Source: Rhodohalobacter sp. 614A (GTDB lineage Bacteria; Bacteroidota; Rhodothermia; Balneolales; Balneolaceae). Taken from it: a stretch of 64,000 bases of DNA. A model generated the notes under the pieces. It saw nothing but the letters and a program-made list of their open reading frames with translations. It was not told where the DNA came from and searched no databases. The stretch covers positions 62,001-126,000 of the forward strand of contig NZ_JAKEDS010000005.1 of assembly GCF_021462415.1 (NCBI RefSeq). The letters run 5' to 3'. Made by a program: the position numbers and the translations under genes. Below, one piece after another: positions 37,999 through 45,959 of this stretch. The number at the start of each line of letters is the position of its first letter. The stretch's first letter is position 1.

Positions 37999-38790
37999 TT
38001 AGGCAGATGCTTCAAAAATTTCTGCAGCAACTTTTCGAAGCACATCCGGTTTGTCAGAAAAAATTCCCCAGGCCCCGTTCTCAATCCATTTCTGCATCGT
38101 TTTCTTGCGATTCACAGTATAAATCAGGTATCGTTTCTGAGCATCGTATAGCTGACTTCGCCATTTTTTCCCCATCTCTGATTTACTGCAATGAAAGAAA
38201 TCAGCCTGGTAATCCTGAAGCAATTCTACCGGGCCGCGTTTGGTGGAGCTTTTTTTCTCGTAGAGAAGACCCGTTAACAGATCCGGTGCCATTTTTTTGA
38301 TACGATCTATCGCCCGGTAATCAAAACTGGAAATTATCACCGACTTCTCCATTGCAGTTTCTCTCACCCAATAAATCACCTTTTGTTCGATCCCGCCTTC
38401 CGGCGATTCATTTACCGCTTCTGTTTTGATCTCAATATTAACCAGAATTTTTCCGGAAGCCCATTTCAAAACCTGTTCCAGAGACGGAATTTTCTCACCC
38501 ATAAACTCAACTGAAAACCATTTACCTGCATCCAGTTGCTGGAGTTCATCAAACAAAAATGAAGAAACGAGGCCTTTTCCGTTGGAATGTTTATCCAGCC
38601 TTGCATCGTGAAAAACAACTGGAATTCCATCCTTCGAAAGCTGAACATCAAGTTCTATCATATCCGCCTTCATCTGCCAGGCCATCCTGAAAGCTGCCAT
38701 TGTATTTTCCGGAGCGTAGTGGCTTGCTCCGCGATGTGCAATCACAAGAAATTGTTTTTCTAATAAAGATGTATGAGATAATTTCGACAT
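37999..38790 (-). CDS. Glycerophosphodiester phosphodiesterase
   Basis: A GDPD-family enzyme that hydrolyses glycerophosphodiesters to glycerol-3-phosphate and an alcohol. Active-site blocks are VIAHRGASHYAPENTMAAF (catalytic histidine, arginine and glutamate) and IELDVQLSKDGIPVVFHD (metal acids and second histidine). No signal peptide is seen, so it acts in the cytoplasm. ATG 38790 gives 263 residues; a TTG at 38805 would overlap the upstream gene by 4 bases and is also possible. Confidence 0.9.
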   Translation of the reverse strand: MSKLSHTSLLEKQFLVIAHRGASHYAPENTMAAFRMAWQMKADMIELDVQLSKDGIPVVFHDARLDKHSNGKGLVSSFLFDELQQLDAGKWFSVEFMGEKIPSLEQVLKWASGKILVNIEIKTEAVNESPEGGIEQKVIYWVRETAMEKSVIISSFDYRAIDRIKKMAPDLLTGLLYEKKSSTKRGPVELLQDYQADFFHCSKSEMGKKWRSQLYDAQKRYLIYTVNRKKTMQKWIENGAWGIFSDKPDVLRKVAAEIFEASA

Positions 38791-38801
38791 GCTAGCAAAA
38801 C

Positions 38802-39122
38802 TCAAGCCCCGGAAGAACCGGACTCAACTCTCTCTTTCAAATAAGCTGACAGGTCCTCGATCTGGTTTTTCTGCCAATAAAGAAGAACCACATTCAAAAC
38901 AAAAATAAACGCAAGAACATAATAAACCCAATCGGCAAAGGGTCGGTAACCGGCGTAGTAGGCATATCCCAAACCGGTAATAATAACAACGTTAAAAATG
39001 ATCTGAATCCATTTTGAACGGTGTTTGTTTACCAATTTGGAGATTTTATCTTCATCGGGCAAATCCGCAGCCGACCGAAGATGAACCCTCTCATACATTT
39101 CATACCGGTCTTTATCATTCAT
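38802..39122 (-). CDS. Small membrane protein of unknown function
   Basis: A 106-residue protein with a charged N-terminal 35 residues (NDKDRYEMYERVHLRSAADL) and two membrane helices (about 38-58 and 64-84), then a short charged tail. No family motif was recognised. It ends at or just before the start of the glycerophosphodiesterase gene, so the two are probably one unit. Confidence 0.65.
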   Translation of the reverse strand: MNDKDRYEMYERVHLRSAADLPDEDKISKLVNKHRSKWIQIIFNVVIITGLGYAYYAGYRPFADWVYYVLAFIFVLNVVLLYWQKNQIEDLSAYLKERVESGSSGA

Positions 39123-39211
39123 AACAACTTACTGTCTTTCATTCATCGAAAATATTTAAACTTCGCATCGCTACGAATGAAGTCGAAAACAAATTCATTT
39201 CCTGCAGCGCT

Positions 39212-39559
39212 TTAATTCTGATTATCAACTACGCGGCGAATTGCTTTGTTAATCAAAGAATCAAAAGTACCATGCGATGAGACGGTTTGATAAATTAGAA
39301 ACACCCCGACCATACTGGATATGCTGCCGAGTAAACTTAACATTCCCGAGATCCAAAATGGAGGAATGAATCCCAAAATGCTTATACTTACCAACACTAA
39401 ACCAGTAACAATAAGCAGAACTCCCGACAGAATTGGAATGAAGGTATGCACATTCAGCAGCAGGTATCGGAAACGGTTTAACGGACTCCGGTGAGATCTG
39501 CCGGCCTGCAATTGCAAATCGTTAAAAGACGAGCTTGTTTTTTTAGGATGTTCTGTCAT
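39212..39559 (-). CDS. Small membrane protein of unknown function
   Basis: A 115-residue protein with a polar N-terminus of about 30 residues and two long hydrophobic segments (about 36-60 and 66-92), then a short basic tail (NKAIRRVVDNQN). Family unrecognised. It is the first gene of the long minus-strand run and is divergent from rlmB, 62 bases away. Confidence 0.65.
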   Translation of the reverse strand: MTEHPKKTSSSFNDLQLQAGRSHRSPLNRFRYLLLNVHTFIPILSGVLLIVTGLVLVSISILGFIPPFWISGMLSLLGSISSMVGVFLIYQTVSSHGTFDSLINKAIRRVVDNQN

Positions 39560-39621
39560 AAGGCACTGATTTTAAAACTCCGTCATTCATTATACGAAGT
39601 GTTCATCATTAAGAAAAGTTT

Positions 39622-40374
39622 TTGAAAACATTGGACGATACAAATCAATTTATTTACGGACGAAACCCTGTTGAAGAATTGCTTCAAAACCGGGCAGACC
39701 AGGTTGAGAAGATTTACATCAACAGGAAATTAAATAAACAATCTTTTTCAACAATTCTCTCCCTTGCCTCTGATAACAGAGTACCTGTCGCGGAGGTGCC
39801 GGGATCGAAGCTGTACGAACTTGTAGGAAAAGTGAACGATCAGGGGGTTGTTGCGGCCATCAGCCAGATTAAATACGAAGAATTTGAGGATTGGCTGGAC
39901 AGAATTGAGCCAACTGAAAACACCGGTATTTTACTGCTGGATGAGATCGAAGATCCGCACAATTTCGGCGCCATTTTACGAACCGCCGCCGCTTCGGGAA
40001 TGAATGCGGTCATTGTTCCCAAACACCGGCAGGCGCCGGTCAGCGCTGCAGTTTACAAAACCAGCGCCGGTACAGCCGGACGAATTCCGATTGTCCGGGC
40101 TGTTAATCTGAACCAGGCCATTCTGACATTGAAAGAAAACAAATTCTGGATTGCCGGCCTGGATATGGAAGGTGATTCACTCCTCTGGGAACAAACGTTC
40201 GATGTCCCCATGGCTTTCGTGATTGGAAATGAAGGGCGCGGCATGAGACGGAAAACCGGCGAACACTGCGATTTTCTATTGTCAATCCCGATGTACAACG
40301 GTGTGGAATCTCTGAATGCATCTGTAAGCGCCGCATTGGTTTGCTATGAATGGCGCCGGCAAAAACTGAAGTGA
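39622..40374 (+). CDS. rlmB: 23S rRNA 2'-O-methyltransferase RlmB (SpoU family)
   Basis: RlmB methylates a guanosine in 23S rRNA domain V (G2251 in E. coli), using SAM bound in a trefoil knot. The 250-residue protein begins with the small substrate domain (FIYGRNPVEELLQN) and has the three SPOUT blocks: LLDEIEDPHNFGAILRTAAA, FVIGNEGRGMRR and IPMYNGVESLNASVSAAL. A TTG at 39622 is the likely start, preceded by an AAGAAAAG sequence. Close relatives (TrmH-like) modify tRNA, so the exact site is inferred. Confidence 0.88.
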   Translation: MKTLDDTNQFIYGRNPVEELLQNRADQVEKIYINRKLNKQSFSTILSLASDNRVPVAEVPGSKLYELVGKVNDQGVVAAISQIKYEEFEDWLDRIEPTENTGILLLDEIEDPHNFGAILRTAAASGMNAVIVPKHRQAPVSAAVYKTSAGTAGRIPIVRAVNLNQAILTLKENKFWIAGLDMEGDSLLWEQTFDVPMAFVIGNEGRGMRRKTGEHCDFLLSIPMYNGVESLNASVSAALVCYEWRRQKLK

Positions 40375-40375
40375 T

Positions 40376-40520
40376 TTTACCGGATAGGCGCGGAGGCACA
40401 AATTTTATTGGTTTCATTCTGAGCTTGACTCAGGATCTCCATTTGTCTTCAAGTTTGGGGATTCTGAATTGAATTCAGAATGACGCCTTTCTTTTTAATA
40501 ATCTCTCTGTCTCCGCGGTT
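40376..40520. repeat. Composite intergenic repeat between convergent genes
   Basis: About 145 bases filled by repeat pieces. The left edge reads ACCGGATAGGCGCGGAGGCAC and the right edge ATCTCTCTGTCTCCGCGGTTA, inverted forms of the CCGCAGAGGCGCAGAG motif at 4986. Inside are two stem-loops: ATTCTGAG-CTTGA-CTCAGGAT (40416-40436) and the perfect ATTCTGAA-TTGAA-TTCAGAAT (40461-40481), matching those at 4082-4155. It may also serve as a transcription end between rlmB and the namZ-like gene, whose stop codon lies in its edge. Confidence 0.65.
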
Positions 40521-41763
40521 AGTACAGCAGGTACTGCTCACGTTTCTCAAGAAAGTCGTCCAGTTCAAAGTCGAGTTCATCAACGGATAATTCTCCGCTC
40601 ATCAGTTGATCAATTTCTGTAGAGCCGGTCAGGTTATAGATAAAATCTCTTTTCTCATAATCCGGAGTTGCCTGAACGAGTGTTGCAAATATTTGAAGGC
40701 CTGATTTCACCGGGTCGAAATCATACGATTCCACTTCGATTTTTACACCGTGGCAAACTGCATCCTGGTGTTTGGGCGCAATGGCAACCCCGGAAATGGA
40801 AACCGGGGCAAATTCGGCTTCTTCAACCCGAAAATCTTCTGAAATGGCTTCGAGGCTTTCCAGATTTTCGGAAGATAAATTAGTAGCAGGTGCACCCATT
40901 GTTAAAAACGGATCATTTGTTCCACGCCCTTCCGATAAAGATGTCCCCTCAAAAAACACAGTCCCTAAATACATGAATGCGTGATCAAAAGTTGGCAGAT
41001 TCGGAGACGGTGCTACCCATTCGAGGCCGGTATCCGGCCATTTCATATCGCGAGTCCAGTTTTTCATTTCGATGACACGAACATCTGGTTGAGCGTCCGT
41101 ATCCAGCCAATTTTCACCCACAGCCATTTGGGCCAATTCGCCCAAGGTTAATCCATGAGCGATGGGAATGGGGTACGCCCCCACAAACGATTGATATTCA
41201 TCCTCCATCAGCCAGCCGCTCACATAATCGCCACCAGCGGGATTCGGCCGATCCAAAATCCATACGGGAATACCGGCATCGGCTGCCGCTTCAATTAGCA
41301 AGCCCATTGTGGCATTGTAGGTATAAAAACGGGCGCCAACATCCTGCATATCAAACAGAAGCAAATCTACTTCATTTAACATTTCCGGGGTGGGTTTTCG
41401 GGTTTCTCCATACAAAGAAAAAACGGGCAGACCTGTTTGCTGATCCACTCCGTCTTCAATCTTTTCGCCGGCTCCGGCTTCACCACGGAATCCATGTTCC
41501 GGCGCAAAAAGTGCCGATACATTAACCTCCAACGCCATCAATGTATCCAGCATATGCGTATCGCCAATTCGCGCGGTAGGATTCATCACCAATCCAATAC
41601 GCTTTCCTTCCAACTCTTCCAGGTGATTTTCAATCAACATTTCTGCCCCGGTTTTGACTTTCGTCGGTTGGGTCTCTTCTGCCGTTGTTTCCTCAGGCTG
41701 ACTACATGAGATGAGTGAAAAAGCAATAACCGAGAATAGAAGAAGTCTTCGTTGGATACGCAT
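40519..41763 (-). CDS. namZ: NamZ-type exo-beta-N-acetylmuramidase (DUF1343) lipoprotein
   Basis: A 414-residue lipoprotein (lipobox LISC, Cys20) with the DUF1343 fold. Family blocks: GKRIGLVMNPTAR, LFAPEHGFRGEAGAGE, DLLLFDMQDVGARFYTY and ILDRPNPAGGDYVSGWLM. In Bacteroidota-type members this fold has exo-beta-N-acetylmuramidase activity, releasing MurNAc from the non-reducing end of peptidoglycan fragments. It would act in the periplasm and fits with the murein hydrolases elsewhere in the window. Downstream of ndk on the same strand. Confidence 0.85.
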   Translation of the reverse strand: MRIQRRLLLFSVIAFSLISCSQPEETTAEETQPTKVKTGAEMLIENHLEELEGKRIGLVMNPTARIGDTHMLDTLMALEVNVSALFAPEHGFRGEAGAGEKIEDGVDQQTGLPVFSLYGETRKPTPEMLNEVDLLLFDMQDVGARFYTYNATMGLLIEAAADAGIPVWILDRPNPAGGDYVSGWLMEDEYQSFVGAYPIPIAHGLTLGELAQMAVGENWLDTDAQPDVRVIEMKNWTRDMKWPDTGLEWVAPSPNLPTFDHAFMYLGTVFFEGTSLSEGRGTNDPFLTMGAPATNLSSENLESLEAISEDFRVEEAEFAPVSISGVAIAPKHQDAVCHGVKIEVESYDFDPVKSGLQIFATLVQATPDYEKRDFIYNLTGSTEIDQLMSGELSVDELDFELDDFLEKREQYLLY

Positions 41764-41789
41764 GAAATCAGATTTTAGATAATGAAAAT

Positions 41790-41834
41790 CCCCTCCTTTC
41801 TATGTCTCTTTGATCCAGACTTTCGGGGGAGGGG
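41790..41834 (-). terminator. Likely terminator of ndk
   Basis: On the minus strand a C-rich arm CCCCTCC pairs with GGAGGGG about 30 bases later and is followed by ATTTTCATT. The stem is GC-rich with a short T-run, but the loop is long. Confidence 0.4.
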
Positions 41835-41842
41835 TGGGATGA

Positions 41843-42280
41843 TTATGCCTTATTCGCTACCACTTCAGATTCCGCAAAGAAGTAAGCTGCTTCAATTTTT
41901 CCATTTTCAACGGAATCGGAACCATGAACGATGTTTTCTCCAACACTATCTGCAAAATCTGCGCGGATGGTTCCTTCATCAGCTTCTTCCGGATTGGTTG
42001 CGCCAATCAATTCACGGAAATCCGCAATGGCATTCTCTTTTTCGAGGATCATCGGTACACATGCGCCGCTGCTCATAAATTCAACCAACTCGCCAAAAAA
42101 CGGTCTCTCTTTGTGAACCGCATAAAATCCACCAGCGGTGTCTTCGGTAAGTCGTGTCATTTTCATTGCTAAGATTTTAAATCCCGCTTCCTGAATTCGT
42201 TTGGTTACTTCACCGATCAGATTTTTTCGTACACAATCGGGTTTCAGGATGGTTAATGTTCGTTCTACTGCCATGGTCAA
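41843..42280 (-). CDS. ndk: Nucleoside diphosphate kinase
   Basis: Ndk balances nucleoside triphosphates by phosphotransfer through an active-site histidine. The 145-residue enzyme has [20 protein letters not shown] at the start, [18 protein letters not shown], and the phospho-histidine block [20 protein letters not shown]. Length is standard. It is followed by a hairpin and then the NamZ-type gene, and preceded by repeats linked to the RAYT transposase. Confidence 0.96.
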   Translation of the reverse strand: MTMAVERTLTILKPDCVRKNLIGEVTKRIQEAGFKILAMKMTRLTEDTAGGFYAVHKERPFFGELVEFMSSGACVPMILEKENAIADFRELIGATNPEEADEGTIRADFADSVGENIVHGSDSVENGKIEAAYFFAESEVVANKA

Positions 42281-42370
42281 TACTTAATTTTAATGATCAA
42301 TTTCTGTGATTTTTTCAGTCAGGAAATATACTGTTTAATGCAGAAAATCACGAAATGAGTTTGATTGTGA

Positions 42371-42475
42371 TGGCGCAAGCGTCCCGCTTGTGCCCCAATT
42401 TTTTAAAGAAGCACAAACGAGACGTTTGCGCTATCGCATACTGGAAGCACGAGCAAAATGCTCGCGCCATCTAAT
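42371..42475. repeat. REP stem-loops downstream of the RAYT gene
   Basis: Three GC-rich stem-loops in a row: 42373-42395 (GGCGCAAGCG...CGCTTGTGCC), 42412-42432 (GCACAAACG-AGA-CGTTTGCGC) and 42448-42468 (GCACGAGCA-AAA-TGCTCGCGC), each with a single wobble pair. The first two face each other (outer edges GATGGCGC and GCGCTATC), the layout called a REPIN. The first-plus-second unit recurs on the other side of the transposase gene at 43157-43232. Confidence 0.88.
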
Positions 42476-42498
42476 TTTTATCTTTTTTATATCCTTTC

Positions 42499-43050
42499 TC
42501 AATAATCAATCACAACATCTAACAATCCTCTTCTACCAGCATAATTCACAGCGCTACTATAGATGTATTCTTGAGGTTCAAACACAAACCCGGCTTTGAC
42601 AGGGTTATGATGGATATACTTTATTTTTTCTTCAAAAAATTTATGACTGGTTATTTCAATCGGGTGATAATTTCGTTTCCACAACTGAAATCCTTTATTT
42701 GAACTCCGTTTATTTCTCTCATGGTGAAATAGCTTCAGCATCCATCTTTTCCGGCTTTCCAAAGGACTGGATTCAATCATTTTTCGTAACTCTCTCGATG
42801 TAAATCCCCTAAAATCTCTGATAATATCTTCGATTCTGGAATTACCATTCGAACTGATAATCATATGTATATGATTGGTCATGATACAAAATGAATAGAT
42901 CACCAATCCTTTCTTTTCCTGACAAAATTTTAAACTTTCAATAATAACATTTCTGTATTCATTTCTGGTAAATAAATCTATCCACTGAACAATTGTGAAC
43001 GTGACAAAGTAAGGACTCCTTTGATCGTATATTTTGTATTTCTCGCTCAT
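42499..43050 (-). CDS. REP-associated HUH transposase (RAYT, Y1_Tnp domain)
   Basis: A 183-residue single-domain HUH endonuclease of the TnpA-REP type. The metal-binding pair is H60 and H62 in MTNHIHMII, and the catalytic tyrosine is Y145 in IKYIHHNPVKAG. These enzymes nick single-stranded DNA at the foot of REP hairpins and are thought to spread REPINs around the chromosome, while themselves staying fixed. The gene is complete and lies between matching REP units, the expected arrangement for an active or recently active family. Confidence 0.92.
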   Translation of the reverse strand: MSEKYKIYDQRSPYFVTFTIVQWIDLFTRNEYRNVIIESLKFCQEKKGLVIYSFCIMTNHIHMIISSNGNSRIEDIIRDFRGFTSRELRKMIESSPLESRKRWMLKLFHHERNKRSSNKGFQLWKRNYHPIEITSHKFFEEKIKYIHHNPVKAGFVFEPQEYIYSSAVNYAGRRGLLDVVIDY

Positions 43051-43156
43051 ATTTTCATCTATTCTGTTTATTTGTATGAACCGGATGAATGGCAGTCCTT
43101 ACAGCTTTTTAACTTAAAGATGAATTGGAGTAGTTTATTTTCAAACATAAAAACGG

Positions 43157-43232
43157 ATGGCGCGAGCGTCTCACTCGTGCCCTTCGTCATTATTTAAAGC
43201 ACAAACGAGACGTTTGCGCTATCTTATACTGA
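43157..43232. repeat. REPIN unit upstream of the RAYT gene
   Basis: A second copy of the paired unit: stem-loops at 43159-43181 (GGCGCGAGCG...CACTCGTGCC, two imperfect pairs) and 43199-43219 (GCACAAACG-AGA-CGTTTGCGC, identical to the one at 42412). The edges GATGGCGC and GCGCTATC and the trailing ATACTG are shared with the other side. Confidence 0.87.
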
Positions 43233-43254
43233 CCTTTATAAAAACCTATTGCCT

Positions 43255-43746
43255 ATGTCTACGCAAAAACCACATCCAAGTATTGCTTCCCGCACATCCA
43301 AAATGGGAAAGAAAAAGAAAATCGGTTTGGTTGCCCACGATTATCGTAAACGCGATTTGATCGATTGGGTTGATTATAACCGCGGAACTCTAAAAAACCA
43401 TGAACTTTACGGCACCGGAACCACTGGTGGTTTGATTGAGGAGAAGCTCGGACTTGAAGTCCACCGCTTTATGAGTGGACCGCTGGGCGGAGATTTACAA
43501 CTCGGAGCTGCCATTGCGGATGAAAAACTCGACATCCTCATTTTCTTTTGGGATCCGCTACAGGCCCAACCCCACGATGTGGATGTAAAAGCGCTCCTTC
43601 GAATTTGTGTAGTGTACAATATTCCACTGGCTTGCAACCGGTCATCGGCAGATTTTTTGATTTCATCCGAACTGCTGGAAAAACCGTATGAACGATTTAT
43701 TGTAGATTATGGAGAGAGATTGAGGAATTTGAAAACGGAGGAATGA
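43255..43746 (+). CDS. mgsA: Methylglyoxal synthase
   Basis: MgsA converts dihydroxyacetone phosphate to methylglyoxal and phosphate, a bypass that relieves sugar-phosphate stress. The product has KIGLVAHDYRKRDLIDWVDY, the phosphate site GTGTTGG, the MSGPLGGDLQLGAAIADEKL block with a catalytic aspartate, and FFWDPLQAQPHDVDVKALLR. ATG 43255 (163 residues) is preferred over a TTG two codons upstream. The last 40 codons have a decayed second copy about 550 bases downstream. Confidence 0.95.
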   Translation: MSTQKPHPSIASRTSKMGKKKKIGLVAHDYRKRDLIDWVDYNRGTLKNHELYGTGTTGGLIEEKLGLEVHRFMSGPLGGDLQLGAAIADEKLDILIFFWDPLQAQPHDVDVKALLRICVVYNIPLACNRSSADFLISSELLEKPYERFIVDYGERLRNLKTEE

Positions 43747-43881
43747 TGAATAGCGAACAGGGATTTTAGAATGCAGAAGTTTAGTTCATTATTCGGAATT
43801 CCTTGTTCAATATTCGATATTCATTAACCACAAGCTTCTATGGTTTCCGAAGTTAAGATGAGAATATTAAACAAGGCTATT

Positions 43882-44094
43882 CTATAGGTATTTCTTTCGG
43901 ATTTCATCCCATGATCTACCATTGAGCTTATCTTCTTCTAACGACTCTAATCGACTTTTCAGAATGGTTTTATGATGGTTCGGCACTTCAACCTGACCGG
44001 GATCTGAAGCAATAGAATCCCACAAAGCTTCCACCAACATTATTTTTTCATTTTTGCTGAGTTGAGATAACTCTTTGATTAGTGTGTCTTCCAT
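43882..44094 (-). CDS. Orphan addiction-module antitoxin (Unstab_antitox family)
   Basis: A 70-residue protein matching the family of putative addiction module components: LSKNEKIMLVEALWDSIASD at the front and LKSRLESLEEDKLNGRSWDE, then IRKKYL, at the end. Partners are normally ParE/RelE-type toxins encoded just downstream. Here only 135 bases separate its stop from the convergent mgsA, too short for a toxin of about 90 residues, and no toxin remnant is seen. It sits between mgsA and the mgsA-like fragment. Confidence 0.8.
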   Translation of the reverse strand: MEDTLIKELSQLSKNEKIMLVEALWDSIASDPGQVEVPNHHKTILKSRLESLEEDKLNGRSWDEIRKKYL

Positions 44095-44457
44095 AGCATT
44101 TTCGTTAAATTCATAAACAATTTGGGTAAAAAGTAGTTTGTATGCAATTGTTGGATTTGGAATATAAACAGCTATAAAATTCTGCTGGCGTACAATCGCT
44201 CCTCGGTAGATTTCCTAATCTCTTCCGAACTACTGGATAGACCGTATGAAGTTTTTTTGTGAATTATGGTGAGAGGTGATATGAATTTGAAGATGGAGGA
44301 ATAAAGAATAGCGAACAAGAATATTAGAAATCTTGTTTAATAGTAGTTTATTATAGATTGAGATTCTTACACTTTATTTGACTTTGCATAAATCGAAAAA
44401 ACATCTCAATATTTATATATCAAATAATTTAATTTTCAACCATAGAGTATTTAACGC
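44095..44457. other. AT-rich intergenic region holding an mgsA remnant
   Basis: Over 360 bases without an intact gene. About 44175-44330 is a decayed copy of the 3' end of mgsA (separate entry). The remaining 125 bases before the next gene are strongly AT-rich (long runs of TAT/AAA, 44330-44457) and may hold the promoter of the MltR-like gene. Confidence 0.6.
44175..44325 (+). pseudogene. Decayed 3' fragment of a methylglyoxal synthase gene
   Basis: Reads LAYNRSSVDFLISSELLD in frame, then RPYEVFL and a premature stop, against LACNRSSADFLISSELLE and KPYERFI in intact mgsA. A one-base shift after PYE breaks the frame. Homology continues past the stop codon into the sequence ending ATAGCGAACA, shared with 43745-43775. 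Many differences in the coding part are silent third-position changes. Confidence 0.82.
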
Positions 44458-45057
44458 ATGTCAGAGTATGGCCAAAAAATTGGTGAAAAATTTCAAGAAT
44501 ACTATCCTCAACTAATCCATGAAAATGATCGTGGATCAGTAATTATAACATCAGTTATTTTAGAAGAGACTCTCCAAAAGATGTTAAAAAAAAACCTTAT
44601 TCCTTCACCTGGCAAAAGTGATGAATTGTTTAAATCACCGTATGCACCTCTAAACAATTTTTCAGCTAAAATTGATATGGCTTATCGTGTAGGTCTCATT
44701 CGCCATCATATTCGTTCCACTCTACATTTAATAAGAAAAATTAGGAATGATTTCGCTCATTCTAAATTAGTAGATGGATTTGAATCAAACGAAGTAAAGA
44801 GTCGAATCAATGAAATATTTAAACTGAATCAGAATATATTGGACACAGTTTGGGGGATTCTAAGAGATGATCTTTCAAAACATTTTTTAGATCATGGCGA
44901 TAATGTTTTAAAAAGTGAAGATGGCTTAAAATCATTGGTTGAAATTTTAGATTGGAGAGGGACATTTGATTTACTTGCTGCGATAACCTGTGCAGGATTA
45001 AATTTAGCAGTTGATGAAATAATACCTCTAAAGCCTCTCGATAAAGAATCAGCTTAA
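44458..45057 (+). CDS. MltR-like (mannitol repressor family) protein
   Basis: A 199-residue helical protein. The region RGSVIITSVILEETLQKML, then LNNFSAKIDMAYRVGLI and LIRKIRNDFAHS, matches the MltR/DUF4145-type fold. In enterobacteria MltR dampens mannitol operon expression, but there is no mannitol gene here and many family members are found beside other genes, so a regulatory role is only a possibility. The gene is noticeably more AT-rich than its neighbours, consistent with arrival by transfer. Confidence 0.7.
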   Translation: MSEYGQKIGEKFQEYYPQLIHENDRGSVIITSVILEETLQKMLKKNLIPSPGKSDELFKSPYAPLNNFSAKIDMAYRVGLIRHHIRSTLHLIRKIRNDFAHSKLVDGFESNEVKSRINEIFKLNQNILDTVWGILRDDLSKHFLDHGDNVLKSEDGLKSLVEILDWRGTFDLLAAITCAGLNLAVDEIIPLKPLDKESA

Positions 45058-45069
45058 TACATAATTTTT

Positions 45070-45906
45070 ATGAAAAATTATTTCTCTACAATTCTATCCA
45101 TCCTCACTATCACCGCCCTCTTAACCGGCTGCGCCACCACTCAACCCGAAATCACAAATAACAACTTTAACAGCACGCTTTGGGTTCAGACGGCGGCGGA
45201 GTATGAGGCGAATTCTATCCAAGCTTATAACAGTGCCGAAAGTAACATCGATATGGCTCTGAGGGATAAATCGTGGACGGCAGCGTTGGAGCAGGGATCG
45301 AATTATTCACTGCTTCCTCCAGCTATTATCCTGGATATCGATGAGACGGTGTTAGATAATTCTCAGTACCAGGCTCAGGCGGTTTTGGACGGCACAGGAT
45401 TTAATCCAGAAACCTGGGATGAGTGGATTGCGATGGAATCTGCGCCGGAAGTTCCTGGGGCCGTTGATTTTATCAATGGTGTAGAAAAACTGGGAGTGGA
45501 AGTCATTTATATCACCAATCGTGAATGTATGGCGAGAACCGACGGCGGACCAGAATGTCCCCAGAAGCAGGATACAATTGACAACCTGTTAAAAGCCGGA
45601 ATTGAAAAAGCAGATCCGGAACACATCATGTTGAAAGGCGAAAAGCCGGACTGGACTTCCGAGAAAAAATCGCGCAGAGAAGAAATTGCCAAAGAGTACC
45701 GAATCATCATGCTCTTCGGCGATGATCTTGGAGATTTTCTGCCAGATGTGAAAAACAATATTACCCCGAAAGAGCGGTCTGAACTGGTTGAAGAATACAG
45801 CGAGCACTGGGGACGTAAATGGTTTATCCTGAGCAACCCCACTTATGGTTCCTGGGAGAGTATTTTGAGTGATCCGAAGTCGGAATATCTCAGGGGTATC
45901 GAATAG
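45070..45906 (+). CDS. HAD-family acid phosphatase, lipoprotein e(P4) type
   Basis: A 278-residue outer-membrane or periplasmic lipoprotein (lipobox LLTGC, Cys21). The HAD phosphatase motif I is ILDIDETVLDNS, followed by VIYITNREC (motif II) and LFGDDLGDF (motif III). The P4 family releases nucleosides from nucleotides, for example in NAD and nucleotide scavenging. It starts 12 bases after the MltR-like gene but differs in composition from it, so co-transcription may be recent. Confidence 0.88.
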   Translation: MKNYFSTILSILTITALLTGCATTQPEITNNNFNSTLWVQTAAEYEANSIQAYNSAESNIDMALRDKSWTAALEQGSNYSLLPPAIILDIDETVLDNSQYQAQAVLDGTGFNPETWDEWIAMESAPEVPGAVDFINGVEKLGVEVIYITNRECMARTDGGPECPQKQDTIDNLLKAGIEKADPEHIMLKGEKPDWTSEKKSRREEIAKEYRIIMLFGDDLGDFLPDVKNNITPKERSELVEEYSEHWGRKWFILSNPTYGSWESILSDPKSEYLRGIE

Positions 45907-45959
45907 AGTTCCATCCGTGTTACTTTTGTACCGTCAAAAGTAACCAAAACCTCTTAGCT

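Noticed and set aside
42371-43232. CRISPR-like array
   Set aside because: The repeated stem-loops are few, unevenly spaced and inverted as pairs around a RAYT gene; spacers of regular size are absent.
43747-43881. Toxin gene downstream of the antitoxin
   Set aside because: Only 135 AT-rich bases before convergent mgsA; no frame long enough for a ParE/RelE protein.
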